From the NCBI RefSeq assembly GCF_014836875.1, contig NZ_JACSQC010000002.1, positions 326,834 to 390,833 on the forward strand: DNA of 64,000 nt, read 5' to 3'. The notes beneath the pieces were generated by a model, which saw only the letters and a program-made list of their open reading frames with translations, was not told the origin of the DNA and ran no database searches. The stretch comes from Arthrobacter pullicola. Lineage in GTDB: Bacteria > Actinomycetota > Actinomycetes > Actinomycetales > Micrococcaceae. Shown in pieces: positions 45,043 to 54,907 of this stretch; position 1 is the first letter of the stretch, and every line of letters starts with the position of its first letter. The position numbers and the translations under genes were made by a program.

Positions 45043-46676
45043 CGGACCGCGCTCAGCGCGATGCCGTCGAGGATGTCGTGCTCTGAAGTAATGGCGGAGT
45101 CGATGCGGCCGTCAGTCAGTTCCGCCATGCGGTCCACGATGGTCTGCCAGATCAGGGCCCCTGCACCGATGACGTCGACGCGGCCGGGATGCATGTACGG
45201 CAGGGCCGCGCGTTCGCTGCGGGTCATCTGGAGCAGGGAACGGGTCGCATCGTCAATCGCCGCCACGCTCAGCTCCGTGCCGTGGATGGCCTCGGAGGAG
45301 TACTCAGGCAGCCTCAGGGCGTGGGCCGTCACCGTGGTGATGGTTCCGGCAACGCCCACCAGGCGGTCGGCCTCAGCCAGCGGCACCGTTTCCAGTACCT
45401 GCGCGATCATGTCCAGAACGTCTCCCCGTGCGACTGCGGTTTCCGCTTCGGTGGGCGGGTCTGAAACCAGGTGCCGCTCAGTGAACCGCACGCAGCCCAT
45501 GTCGGTGCTCCGCGCCGCCAGCACACCGTCGGAGGTACCCAGGACAAATTCGGTGGATCCGCCGCCGAGGTCGACGACGAGCGTACGCGTGCCGTCGCTG
45601 CTGCCCAGCACGCTGGTGGCACCGGCGAAGGAGAGCCCGGCTTCCTCGTCGCCGGAGATGATCTCCGGGGTAACGCCCAGGCGCTGCCGGATACCGGCAC
45701 TGAATTCTTCGCTGTTCTCCGCGTCGCGCATAGCTGAAGTGGCCACGAACCGGACCTTCTCGGCTCCGTGTTCACGGATCAGCGCCGCGTACTCGTCCGC
45801 CGCGGCAAACGTGCGCTCCAGAGCGGCGGGCGAGAGGCGTCCGGTGGCGTCGACGCCCTCCCCCAGCCGGACCACGCGCATCAGGCGCACGACGTCGGTC
45901 AGTTCGGTGACGCCGCCGCGCGTCTGCACGTCCGCGATCAGGAGGCGGATTGAATTGGTGCCGCAGTCGACCGCGGCCACCCGGGTCTTTGTGTTTTCGT
46001 TGGTCTCCATGGTTGGTGCCTGTCCCCCTTGTTCAGCCTCCAGCGCAGCCCGGCGGGCCGCCCGTTTCCGGTCCAGCTCCTGGGCCGACAGCCCCTGTGT
46101 CTTGGTGTGGCGGCTCAGGTCCCGTGCCGGGGCGGGCCCGTCCGTCGGCCACGCGCCCTCACAGTAGCAGCGCTCACGGGTCCACCATTCGGCGATGCCG
46201 TCCAGGGCTTCGTCCCCGAGCGGGTTCACTCCTGGACCGGCGGCGAGGGAATGTCCCACCAGGACATGGAGGCATTTGACGCGGGTTGGCATGCCGCCGG
46301 CGGAGACCCCTGCGATTTCCGGGACCGGACCGGTGCCGGTGCGTTCGCCGATTTCGTCGCGGACCTGCAGGTACGCCTCGTGTGCCTGCTCATAGCGGCG
46401 GGCAAGTTCCGGGTCCTGTTCCAGCCGGGCCGTCATTTCCGCCATAACGCCTGCCGCCTCGAGGCGGGAGACGGCCGAGGTGATGACCGGGTGGGTCAGG
46501 TAGTACGTGGTGGGGAACGGAATTCCGTTGCCCAGCCGGGGCGCGGTGGTAGCGACCAGCGGGTTGCCGCAGACGCAGCGGGCGCCGATTTCGACGACGT
46601 CGCGGACCGGCCGTCCGAGCTGCCGGCTCAGGGTCTCCAGGTCTTCCTGGGTCGGTGTGAGCTGATCCTGGATCAT
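45039..46676 (-). CDS. DUF501 - exopolyphosphatase/GppA fusion protein
   Basis: 545 aa in one uninterrupted frame. Residues 1 to about 200 are DUF501 (LSRQLGRPVRDVVEIGARC, CVCGNPLVATTAPRL, GVSAGGMPTRVKCLHVLVGH, ERCYCEG). From residue 223 (METNENTK) a full Ppx/GppA phosphatase follows: AAVDCGTNSIRLLIAD and VVDLGGGSTEFVLG are the ASKHA phosphate loops, with ATSAMRDAENSEEF between. Ppx cuts polyphosphate; GppA cuts pppGpp. In most actinobacteria these are two adjacent genes. An internal ATG at 46010 has AGGGGG 12 bases upstream, so Ppx may also be made alone. ATG 46676 is the first well-placed start. Confidence 0.9.
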   Translation of the reverse strand: MIQDQLTPTQEDLETLSRQLGRPVRDVVEIGARCVCGNPLVATTAPRLGNGIPFPTTYYLTHPVITSAVSRLEAAGVMAEMTARLEQDPELARRYEQAHEAYLQVRDEIGERTGTGPVPEIAGVSAGGMPTRVKCLHVLVGHSLAAGPGVNPLGDEALDGIAEWWTRERCYCEGAWPTDGPAPARDLSRHTKTQGLSAQELDRKRAARRAALEAEQGGQAPTMETNENTKTRVAAVDCGTNSIRLLIADVQTRGGVTELTDVVRLMRVVRLGEGVDATGRLSPAALERTFAAADEYAALIREHGAEKVRFVATSAMRDAENSEEFSAGIRQRLGVTPEIISGDEEAGLSFAGATSVLGSSDGTRTLVVDLGGGSTEFVLGTSDGVLAARSTDMGCVRFTERHLVSDPPTEAETAVARGDVLDMIAQVLETVPLAEADRLVGVAGTITTVTAHALRLPEYSSEAIHGTELSVAAIDDATRSLLQMTRSERAALPYMHPGRVDVIGAGALIWQTIVDRMAELTDGRIDSAITSEHDILDGIALSAVR

Positions 46677-46807
46677 GCCGGAGGTCCTTCCTGGGGGTCC
46701 GCTGCGGACCCGGAGTGGTGATGTTTCAATAGTCCAGCGTACTGTGCCGCCGGGGGCACAGGTGCCCGTTCCCCTTCCACCCGGGGCAGCGGCGGAACGT
46801 TTCAGCG

Positions 46808-47602
46808 TCAGGGCGCGGTAGCGGAACGGACCACGGAATCCCAGAGGGCATCCACCCATTCGAGGTCCTGCGGGGCCTCGGCGGCAGCCTGTTCCTCGAC
46901 TTCCTCGACCCCGTCTTCTCCCTTGACCAGGTACCGGGTTTCGCCGGGCATCACCAGGAAAATCCGCTCACGTGCCTGCGCCTTGATGTACGCCGGGTCT
47001 TCCCAGCGGTCCAGGGTCTCCTGCAGTTCCTCTCCGGCCTGCTCTGCCTGCACGATGTCAGCCTCCAGGGCCGCAATTTCGGACCGCTGCTGCAGGTAGG
47101 TGCGGACGGAGGGGGCCAGCAGGACCGTGATCACGACCATAACGATTCCGAGGGCAAGCAGCCTGCCGGAAAAAGACTTGGCCGGGACGGGTTTCAGCGC
47201 AGGTTCGGTTTTGGCAGATGCGCCGGGGCCGGCCGTGCCGGCCGTCACATCGCGGCGGATCTCTCCTGCCAGCTCCTGCCGTGCCGCGGCCCGCGCCGCA
47301 GACGGACTCTCGGGCTTGGCTGTCTTTGCAGGTTTGGGCTGCCGGGGTTTCCTGGAGCCGCCCGCGGCCGGGTCAGCACCCTTGGAAGCGGCAGCCCCCT
47401 GAGGAGTGCCAGCGCCCTTGGAAGCGGCAGCCCCCTTAGGTGTGGCAGCACCCTTGGATGCGGCAGCAGCTGTTCCAGTACCCGGTGCAGCAGCTGCCCG
47501 GTTTTTTTCCACGCCCTGGGTCTTTGGCGCTGCCCGGCGCGGAGCTCCCGCCGGAAGCCCGTCCGCTGCCGGTTTCGGCACCTTGGGTCGTCGGGTGGAC
47601 AT
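46808..47602 (-). CDS. FtsB/DivIC-family septum formation protein
   Basis: 264 aa. A long cytoplasmic N-terminus of about 145 residues, rich in Ala/Lys/Pro with SKGA/PKGA repeats, one membrane helix (about 147-165), a short coiled coil (QRSEIAALEADIVQAEQAG) and the DivIC family end WEDPAYIKAQARERIFLVMPGE. FtsB/DivIC joins FtsL and FtsQ at the septum to activate FtsWI. Gene order eno-ftsB-DUF501-ppx is conserved in actinobacteria (Rv1023-Rv1026). Confidence 0.93.
   Translation of the reverse strand: MSTRRPKVPKPAADGLPAGAPRRAAPKTQGVEKNRAAAAPGTGTAAAASKGAATPKGAAASKGAGTPQGAAASKGADPAAGGSRKPRQPKPAKTAKPESPSAARAAARQELAGEIRRDVTAGTAGPGASAKTEPALKPVPAKSFSGRLLALGIVMVVITVLLAPSVRTYLQQRSEIAALEADIVQAEQAGEELQETLDRWEDPAYIKAQARERIFLVMPGETRYLVKGEDGVEEVEEQAAAEAPQDLEWVDALWDSVVRSATAP
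47374..47470 (-). repeat. 36-bp tandem repeat in the FtsB N-terminus
   Basis: Two complete copies (47374-47409, 47410-47445) and a partial third of a 36-bp unit encode the alternating ASKGA / TPKGA peptide. Copy change keeps the frame. Confidence 0.85.
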
Positions 47603-47662
47603 GCTGCTCCTCGTCTGACTGACTCTCGGTTTCTACGGCGCCGTTTCCCTGTGGAAATGCCG

Positions 47663-47697
47663 CCGGTGGGCACCCCCTATTCGAGGGTACCCACCGG
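47663..47697 (-). terminator. Terminator after eno
   Basis: CCGGTGGGCACCC pairs with GGGTACCCACCGG with one mismatch, 12 bases downstream of the eno stop on the minus strand. It may separate the eno transcript from ftsB. Confidence 0.65.
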
Positions 47698-47708
47698 AGG
47701 GTGCTGAA

Positions 47709-49106
<1,398 letters not shown>

Positions 49107-49823
49107 TCAATCGGTCATGGGAGACGCGGCGGCTGTGAACCGGCGGATGGCTCCCCGCAGGGCTGCCTCCGGGTCGATGCCGCGTTCGGTTGCCTGCCGC
49201 ACCGTCTCAAACAGCAGGTCTCCGAGTTCCTTCTCGCCGTCCCAGCCGGGCACGGCTGCGCCGTAGGAAGCACCGGAACCGGTCTCCGCAGCGGGGACCG
49301 CGACGCCGGCACGCCGGGCCCGGTTCTGTGTCTTCGCGGCGAGGGCAAGGGCAGGCAGGGACACGGGAATGCCTTCGAAGGGACTGCCGCGCCGGGGTTT
49401 TTCGACTTTCTTGGCGGCGTCCCAGGCCCGCTCGATCTCGGCGGGATCCCCGGTAGTGGATTCCGCCAGGGTTCCGTCCGGATGGAAAACATGCGGGTTC
49501 CGGCGGACCATTTTGGCGGTCAGTCCCTCCACCACGTCCAGGATCGAGAAGTTTCCCGTTTCCTCCTGAAGCCTGGCGTGCAGCAGGACCTGGAGCAGCA
49601 CATCGCCCAGCTCCCCGCTGAGCTCTGCGGCGTCCTCGGCCCGGGTATGGCCTGTTTCCACCGCCTCGATGACCTCATAGGCTTCCTCGAGCAGATACTC
49701 CAGCAGGGCCTCATGGGTTAGCGCGGCGGTCCAGGCGCAGCGTTCACGCAGCAGCGCGATGACTTGGGCCAGGCGGCTAAATGCCTGGCCCAAGTCATCG
49801 TTTCCGGGCTCCGGGCTAGCCAC
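49107..49823 (-). CDS. mazG: MazG-family nucleoside triphosphate pyrophosphohydrolase
   Basis: 238 aa. Hydrolyses NTPs to NMP and PPi, house-cleaning of damaged nucleotides. The MazG metal motif EEAYE (about 46-50) and ELGD (about 71-74) fit EExxE...ExxD, and HVFHPDGTL with ERAWDAAKKVEK follow the canonical order. C-terminal second helical half is shorter and partly degenerate. GTG start overlaps add by 8 bases. Located before eno as in mycobacteria. Confidence 0.93.
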   Translation of the reverse strand: MASPEPGNDDLGQAFSRLAQVIALLRERCAWTAALTHEALLEYLLEEAYEVIEAVETGHTRAEDAAELSGELGDVLLQVLLHARLQEETGNFSILDVVEGLTAKMVRRNPHVFHPDGTLAESTTGDPAEIERAWDAAKKVEKPRRGSPFEGIPVSLPALALAAKTQNRARRAGVAVPAAETGSGASYGAAVPGWDGEKELGDLLFETVRQATERGIDPEAALRGAIRRFTAAASPMTD

Positions 49824-50967
49824 GGACGCGGTTGAAGCCTTCGGTGATGTATTCGGCCAGGACTGCCCGCTCTTCGAGCGGCAGGAACGCAGCGTTGGCC
49901 GCGTTCATGGTCAGCTCCAGGATGTCATCCAGGTCGTAGTCGAACGTCTGCACCAGCAGCTCGAATTCATCGGTGAGGCTGACGCCGCTCATCAGGCGGT
50001 TGTCCGTGTTGACGGTGACGACGAAGCCGGTCTGGAACAGCAGATCGATCGGGTGGGATTCGATGTCCCCGCCGAAGGATTCCACGGCTCCGGTCTGCAG
50101 GTTCGAGGACGGGCAGAGTTCCAGCGGGATGCCGCGGTCCCGCACCCAGGCGGCGGTCTCACCCAGGGTGACCATGCCGACGGCGGTGTCCGCCCCTGCT
50201 CCCGGGGCGTCTTCGTCCTCGAAATCGACCTCGATGTCCTCGGCGATGCGCACGCCGTGGCCCAGGCGCAGCGCCCGGCCGTGGACCAGCGCCTCAACGA
50301 TGCTCTCTACCCCGGCGGCTTCACCGGCGTGGACCGTGACAGGGAACATCTGCTCGGCAAGATAGGTGAAGGCGTCCTTGAAACGCGAGGGCGGGAACCC
50401 ATCCTCGGCACCGGCAATGTCGAAGCCCACGGCTCCCCGGCCCCGGTGGCGCACGGCCAGTTCGGCGATTTCCAGGCCCCGGTCCCCGTGGCGCATTGCG
50501 GTGATCAGCTGGCCCACCTGGATCAGGTATCCGTTTTCCCCGGCTTCGGCGACGCCGGCTTCCAAGCCTGCCTGCACTGCCTCCACGGCCTCGTCCAGGC
50601 TCAGGCCGGCGCGCAGGTGCTGCTCGGGTGCCCAGCGGATTTCGGCGTAGACAACGCCGTCTTCGACCAGGTCTTCGACGAATTCGCGGGCGACGCGCGT
50701 GAGGCCTTCACGGGTCTGCATCACGGCAATGGTGTGGTCGAAGGTCTCGAGGTAGCGCACCAGGGACCCGGAGTTCGCTGATTCGCGGAACCATTCCTCC
50801 AGGGCCACCGGATCCGTGGACGGGAGGGTGTGGCCGGCGGCCTCAGCGAGCTCCACGATCGTGGCCGGGCGCAGCCCGCCGTCGAGGTGGTCATGCAGGG
50901 AAACCTTGGGCAGGACGCGGATGTCGAAGCGGGAAAGGGCAGCGGGATGCGTAATAGGCTCAGTCAC
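49816..50967 (-). CDS. add: Adenosine deaminase
   Basis: 383 aa. Zinc amidohydrolase deaminating (deoxy)adenosine to (deoxy)inosine. SLHDHLDGGLRP holds the HxH ligands, GFDIAGAEDGFP the substrate loop, VTVHAGEAAG the catalytic Glu-adjacent His, LRLGHGVRIAED the third His, and NTDNRLMSG the catalytic Asp (usually NTDDP). An acidic insert (DFEDEDAPGAG) is slightly unusual. GTG start at 50967; DedA gene ends 33 bases upstream. Overlaps mazG by 8 bases. Confidence 0.96.
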   Translation of the reverse strand: MTEPITHPAALSRFDIRVLPKVSLHDHLDGGLRPATIVELAEAAGHTLPSTDPVALEEWFRESANSGSLVRYLETFDHTIAVMQTREGLTRVAREFVEDLVEDGVVYAEIRWAPEQHLRAGLSLDEAVEAVQAGLEAGVAEAGENGYLIQVGQLITAMRHGDRGLEIAELAVRHRGRGAVGFDIAGAEDGFPPSRFKDAFTYLAEQMFPVTVHAGEAAGVESIVEALVHGRALRLGHGVRIAEDIEVDFEDEDAPGAGADTAVGMVTLGETAAWVRDRGIPLELCPSSNLQTGAVESFGGDIESHPIDLLFQTGFVVTVNTDNRLMSGVSLTDEFELLVQTFDYDLDDILELTMNAANAAFLPLEERAVLAEYITEGFNRVRG

Positions 50968-51000
50968 ACGCCAACTCTACGTGAGCCGCGCCACGGCAGG

Positions 51001-51675
51001 TCACTGGGGCCGGGACTTCTCCTGGACCGGCTGACCTGCAGGCTCTCCCGGGTGCATTGGGGTGGGTCCGCGGAGCTTGTTGATGATCCGGTCGATGATG
51101 AGGCCCAGGACCAGCGCCACCGCTACGGCAACGACGACGGCGAGAAGGTGGTGCTCCTGGAACCAGGCCCCTGCGAGAGCCCCGATAGCCACGGAATAGG
51201 CTGCCCACAACACCGCTGACAGTCCGGTCAGCGCGACAAACATCCGCCGGGGATAACGCGTTGCCCCGGCGGTCAGGTTTACCACCACGCGTCCAACCGG
51301 AATGAACCGGGCGATCAGGATCAGGGAAACCGCGCGTTTGTCCAGCTCTTTCCGGGCCCAGACGAAGCCTCGCTGCATCCGTGCGCCCCGCATCCAGCGG
51401 AACCGGTCCGTCCGGAGCGTCCGGCCGAGGGCGTAGGCGATGTTGTCACCGATAAACGCCCCGGCGGCAGCGGCCAGGAGAATCAGCCAGACGTTGGGAC
51501 CGGACGCCGTGAAGATCAGTGCGGAGAGCCCCACTACCAGCGATTCGCTGGGAATCGGGGGAAAAAATCCGTCCAGCAGGCAACAGGCGAATAGCACCAG
51601 ATAAACCCAGGGAGCTCCTGAGTAGGTCAGGACGAAGCTGTTGATGTTGTCCATTACGGCGTCTAGCACGTCCAA
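51001..51675 (-). CDS. DedA/SNARE-associated family membrane protein
   Basis: 224 aa with about five hydrophobic segments. FFPPIPSESLVVG is the re-entrant loop signature with Pro and Glu; GAFIGDNIAYALGR and RFIPVGRVVVNLTAGATRYP give the conserved Gly/Arg residues of the VTT/DedA family, implicated in undecaprenyl-phosphate or phospholipid flipping and proton-dependent homeostasis. TTG start with GAGGAG nine bases upstream; ATG at residue 8 (MDNINS) is a shorter alternative. First of a dedA-add-mazG run by spacing. Confidence 0.92.
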   Translation of the reverse strand: MDVLDAVMDNINSFVLTYSGAPWVYLVLFACCLLDGFFPPIPSESLVVGLSALIFTASGPNVWLILLAAAAGAFIGDNIAYALGRTLRTDRFRWMRGARMQRGFVWARKELDKRAVSLILIARFIPVGRVVVNLTAGATRYPRRMFVALTGLSAVLWAAYSVAIGALAGAWFQEHHLLAVVVAVAVALVLGLIIDRIINKLRGPTPMHPGEPAGQPVQEKSRPQ

Positions 51676-51774
51676 TGGGCGGCACTCCTCGAATCGGTAT
51701 CTGTAGCTACAACGATGCCACCTTCAAAAGAGTGCCCGGTATCGGGTATCGCCCTAATAACACCCTGAACCTGC

Positions 51775-51791
51775 TCAGGGGTTGCCCCTGA
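51775..51791 (-). terminator. Small hairpin after deoA
   Basis: TCAGGGG/CCCCTGA with TTG loop, about 66 bases beyond the deoA stop on the minus strand. Short, no clear T-run. Confidence 0.4.
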
Positions 51792-51856
51792 CCTGCGTCG
51801 TGGCGGAACAGGAGCGCAGCTTTGCCTGTCCTCCTGCTCCGCTCCCGCTCCCGGTA

Positions 51857-53143
51857 TCAGCTGATGCGGTCGATGATCAGCGGGGCCGTCCCGACGGGAC
51901 GCGGGGACACCGTGACGGCGTCCGCGAGGGCTTCCCTGGCCCGCTCGAACTTCTCCGGGGTGTCAGTCAGCAGCGTCATCAGAGGGCTGCCGGCTGTGAC
52001 GGTGTCTCCGGGTTTGGCATGCAGCCGGACGCCGGCTCCGGCCTGCACGGCGTCTTCCTTCCGTGCCCTGCCGGCTCCCAGCCGCCAGGCGGCAACGCCA
52101 ACGGCCAGGGCATCGAGTTCGGTCAGCACACCGTCAGCCGGGGCCAGGATGGTCTCCGATTCCCGCGCCACCGGCAGCTGGGCGTCCGGGTCGCCGCCCT
52201 GCGCGGAGATCATCCGGCGCCACACATCCATGGCCCGGCCGTCCTTCAGTGCGGCCTCCGGGTCGGCGTCCGGGCGTCCGGCTGCGGTGAGCATTTCCCG
52301 GGCCAGGGCAACCGTCAGATCGACGACGTCGGACGGGCCGCCGCCGGCGAGGACCTCCACGGACTCCTGGACCTCGATGGCGTTGCCTGCCGTCAGACCC
52401 AGCGGGGTGGCCATATTCGTGAGCAAGGCCACAGTGTTCACACCGGCATCTTTACCGAGTGTGACCATGGTGCGGGCCAGTTCCCGGGCATCATCCTCGT
52501 TCTTCATGAACGCACCGGACCCAACCTTGACGTCCAGGACCAGGGAGCCCGTGCCTTCAGCGATCTTTTTGCTCATGATGGAGGAGGCGATCAGCGGAAT
52601 TGCCTCCACCGTTCCGGTGACGTCCCGCAGCGCGTAGAGCTTCTTGTCGGCGGGAGCCAGCCCGGCGCCTGCCGCACAGATCACCGCTCCGACTTCGGCC
52701 AGCTGGGCCATCATCTCCGCGTTGCTCAGATCCGCCCGCCAGCCGGGGATGGCTTCGAGCTTGTCGAGCGTTCCGCCGGTGTGTCCCAGCCCGCGGCCGG
52801 AAAGCTGCGGCACAGCGACTCCGAAAACGGCCACCAGGGGTGCCAGCGGGAGCGTGATCTTATCCCCCACGCCACCGGTGGAGTGCTTGTCGGATGTCGG
52901 TTTACCCAGGGCGGAGAAATCCATCCGCTCCCCCGACGCGATCATGGCGGCGGTCCACCGGGAGATCTCCTCCCGGTTCATACCGTTGAGCAGGATCGCC
53001 ATGTTCAGGGCCGCCATCTGTTCGTCGGCGATGGCGCCGCGGGTGTAGGCGTCGATCGTCCAGTCGATCTGCTCCGGCGTGAGCGTGCCGCGGTCCCGCT
53101 TCGTGCGGATGATGTCAACGGTGTCGAACTTTTCAGAACTCAT
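51857..53143 (-). CDS. deoA: Thymidine phosphorylase
   Basis: 428 aa. Phosphorolysis of thymidine/deoxyuridine to base and deoxyribose-1-phosphate. Signature region GKPTSDKHSTGGVGDKITL (about 83-101) and LSGRGLGHTGGTLDKLEAIP, both phosphate and pyrimidine loops of the family; VKVGSGAFMKN in the middle. Overlaps cdd by four bases and is the last gene of the nucleoside import/salvage operon. Together with Cdd it degrades imported pyrimidine nucleosides. Confidence 0.96.
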   Translation of the reverse strand: MSSEKFDTVDIIRTKRDRGTLTPEQIDWTIDAYTRGAIADEQMAALNMAILLNGMNREEISRWTAAMIASGERMDFSALGKPTSDKHSTGGVGDKITLPLAPLVAVFGVAVPQLSGRGLGHTGGTLDKLEAIPGWRADLSNAEMMAQLAEVGAVICAAGAGLAPADKKLYALRDVTGTVEAIPLIASSIMSKKIAEGTGSLVLDVKVGSGAFMKNEDDARELARTMVTLGKDAGVNTVALLTNMATPLGLTAGNAIEVQESVEVLAGGGPSDVVDLTVALAREMLTAAGRPDADPEAALKDGRAMDVWRRMISAQGGDPDAQLPVARESETILAPADGVLTELDALAVGVAAWRLGAGRARKEDAVQAGAGVRLHAKPGDTVTAGSPLMTLLTDTPEKFERAREALADAVTVSPRPVGTAPLIIDRIS

Positions 53144-53604
53144 TGGTTTTTCTGCCCTTCCAGGTGCTGGGGGCCGAAGGCGTCCGGAAGCACTTCGTCC
53201 ATCGTCTTGATGCCGCTGACGGTCAGCAGTGCCATGCCGGGCGCCCGGAATTCATAGAGCAGCTGGCGGCAGCGTCCGCACGGCATCAGGGTCTGGCCTT
53301 CACCGTCGACGCAGGTAAAGGCCACCAGCCGCCCGCCGCCGGTCATCCGGAGCTGGCTGATCATGGAGCATTCGGCGCACAGCGTCAGGCCATAGGAGGC
53401 GTTTTCGATGTTGCAGCCCGAGACGATCCGTCCGTCGTCGGTCAGGGCCGCGGCGCCGACCGGGTACCGGGAGTACGGGACGTAGGCGTGGGCCATGGCG
53501 GCGCGGGCGGCGTCCTGCAGGACGTCCCAGTCGATCTCCGGGGCCGCCTCGCCGGAGGTGCCTCCGGAAGCGCCGGCTGCTGCGTTGAAAGTGTTTCCCT
53601 GCAT
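53140..53604 (-). CDS. cdd: Cytidine deaminase
   Basis: 154 aa, small tetrameric type. Zinc ligands and catalytic Glu in LTLCAECSMI (CAE) and PCGRCRQLLYEF (PCxxC), plus substrate residues in CNIENASYG and PYSRYPVGAA. About 28 Gly/Ala/Ser residues precede the domain. ATG 53604; the longer frame upstream overlaps permease end and is unsupported. 13 bases after the second permease, overlaps deoA by four bases. Confidence 0.96.
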   Translation of the reverse strand: MQGNTFNAAAGASGGTSGEAAPEIDWDVLQDAARAAMAHAYVPYSRYPVGAAALTDDGRIVSGCNIENASYGLTLCAECSMISQLRMTGGGRLVAFTCVDGEGQTLMPCGRCRQLLYEFRAPGMALLTVSGIKTMDEVLPDAFGPQHLEGQKNQ

Positions 53605-53617
53605 CGGTTGGTACCGC

Positions 53618-54907
53618 CTAACCCTTGATATATGGAATGCCGCTGGCTGCCGGGGCACGCGATTTACCGACCACACCGGCGACGGCGAAGATGGTCACCA
53701 CGTAGGGCAGCATGGCCAGGAACTGGTTGGGGACGGGGGTGCCGAGCAGGCTCAGCACCGACTGCAGGTTCGACGCGAAGCCGAAGAGCAGGGCGGCGAA
53801 GAGGGCGCCGATCGGGTTCCAGCGGCCCAGGATGAGGGCAGCCAGGGCAATGTACCCCTGGCCCGAGGTCATGTCCCGGTTGAAGGAGGACACCGAGACC
53901 AGGGTGAAGAACGCTCCACCCACGCCGGCGACCGATCCGGCCAGCAGCACGTTGTAGAACCGGGTGCGGTTGACGTTCACACCCAGGGTGTCGGCAGCCT
54001 TGGGGTGCTCGCCTACGGCCCGGGTGCGGAGCCCCCATTTGGTGTGGAAGAGGCCGAAGTAGATTGCGGCCACGGCCACGTACATCAGGTAGCCGATCAC
54101 TGACTGGTCAAAGAGGATCGGGCCGATGATCGGAATGTCCGCCAGCAGCGGGATCCGGATGGAGGGCAGGCGCGGCGGGGAGTTCCACTTGGCCGAGTCG
54201 GCGCTGAGCACAGTGGAGAAGAGGAATCCGGTCAGGCCGGACACCAGCACGTTCAGGACGACGCCGACGATCACCTGGTTCACGATGTACTTGATGCTGA
54301 ACACCGCCAGCACCAGGGAAACCAGGACACCGGCCACTGCCGCAGCGAAAAGGCCTACGAAAGCGTTGCCGGAGAGCGACCCCGCTACGGCTGCGGCGAA
54401 GGCGCCGAAGAGCAGCTGGCCCTCAATGGCGATGTTCACCACTCCGGAACGTTCGCAGAGCACGCCGGAGAGCGAACCGAAGATCAGCGGGAATGCCAAG
54501 GTGAAGGATCCCGCGAGCAGGCCGTACAGGGCCACGCTGGGGCTGCGCGCGCTGCCCACGGACCAGGTCAGGAACGCGGCGATGAAGAACACCGCGAACA
54601 CGGCGATCAGCCAGCCGGGAACATGCTGGTAACGGCTCACCAGGAAGGCGGCGTACGCCGCGGAGAGGAGCAGGATCACCGAGGAGACCCAGCCGACCAC
54701 CGTGGCCGAAACCACCACGTCCGGCAGCTGGATAGCGGCGTTTTCCTGGGTGAGGCGGAACGTCACCTCGCTCGCCGGGGAACCGAGCGCGAAGATGAAG
54801 AAGCTCAGGAGGGCCAGTGCACCGAGGATGATCGGGATCTTCCAGCTGCGGATAGCCTGGACGGCCGCCGGCCGGTCAGCGGAGGCCAGGGTGGTTGCGG
54901 TGCTCAT
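53618..54907 (-). CDS. Nucleoside ABC transporter permease 2
   Basis: 429 aa. BPD_transp_2 family with about ten helices. The core has NIAIEGQLLFGAF and VNQVIVGVVLNVLVSGLTGF; LRTRAVGEHPKAADTLGVNVNR is the cytoplasmic coupling loop. Resembles YufQ/NupC-type partners of BMP lipoproteins that import purine or pyrimidine nucleosides. About 110 extra N-terminal residues include two to three added helices. Four-base overlap with permease 1. Confidence 0.93.
   Translation of the reverse strand: MSTATTLASADRPAAVQAIRSWKIPIILGALALLSFFIFALGSPASEVTFRLTQENAAIQLPDVVVSATVVGWVSSVILLLSAAYAAFLVSRYQHVPGWLIAVFAVFFIAAFLTWSVGSARSPSVALYGLLAGSFTLAFPLIFGSLSGVLCERSGVVNIAIEGQLLFGAFAAAVAGSLSGNAFVGLFAAAVAGVLVSLVLAVFSIKYIVNQVIVGVVLNVLVSGLTGFLFSTVLSADSAKWNSPPRLPSIRIPLLADIPIIGPILFDQSVIGYLMYVAVAAIYFGLFHTKWGLRTRAVGEHPKAADTLGVNVNRTRFYNVLLAGSVAGVGGAFFTLVSVSSFNRDMTSGQGYIALAALILGRWNPIGALFAALLFGFASNLQSVLSLLGTPVPNQFLAMLPYVVTIFAVAGVVGKSRAPAASGIPYIKG

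Noticed and set aside
51782-53257. 491-codon plus-strand open frame
   Set aside because: Antisense to deoA, whose signature region is intact.
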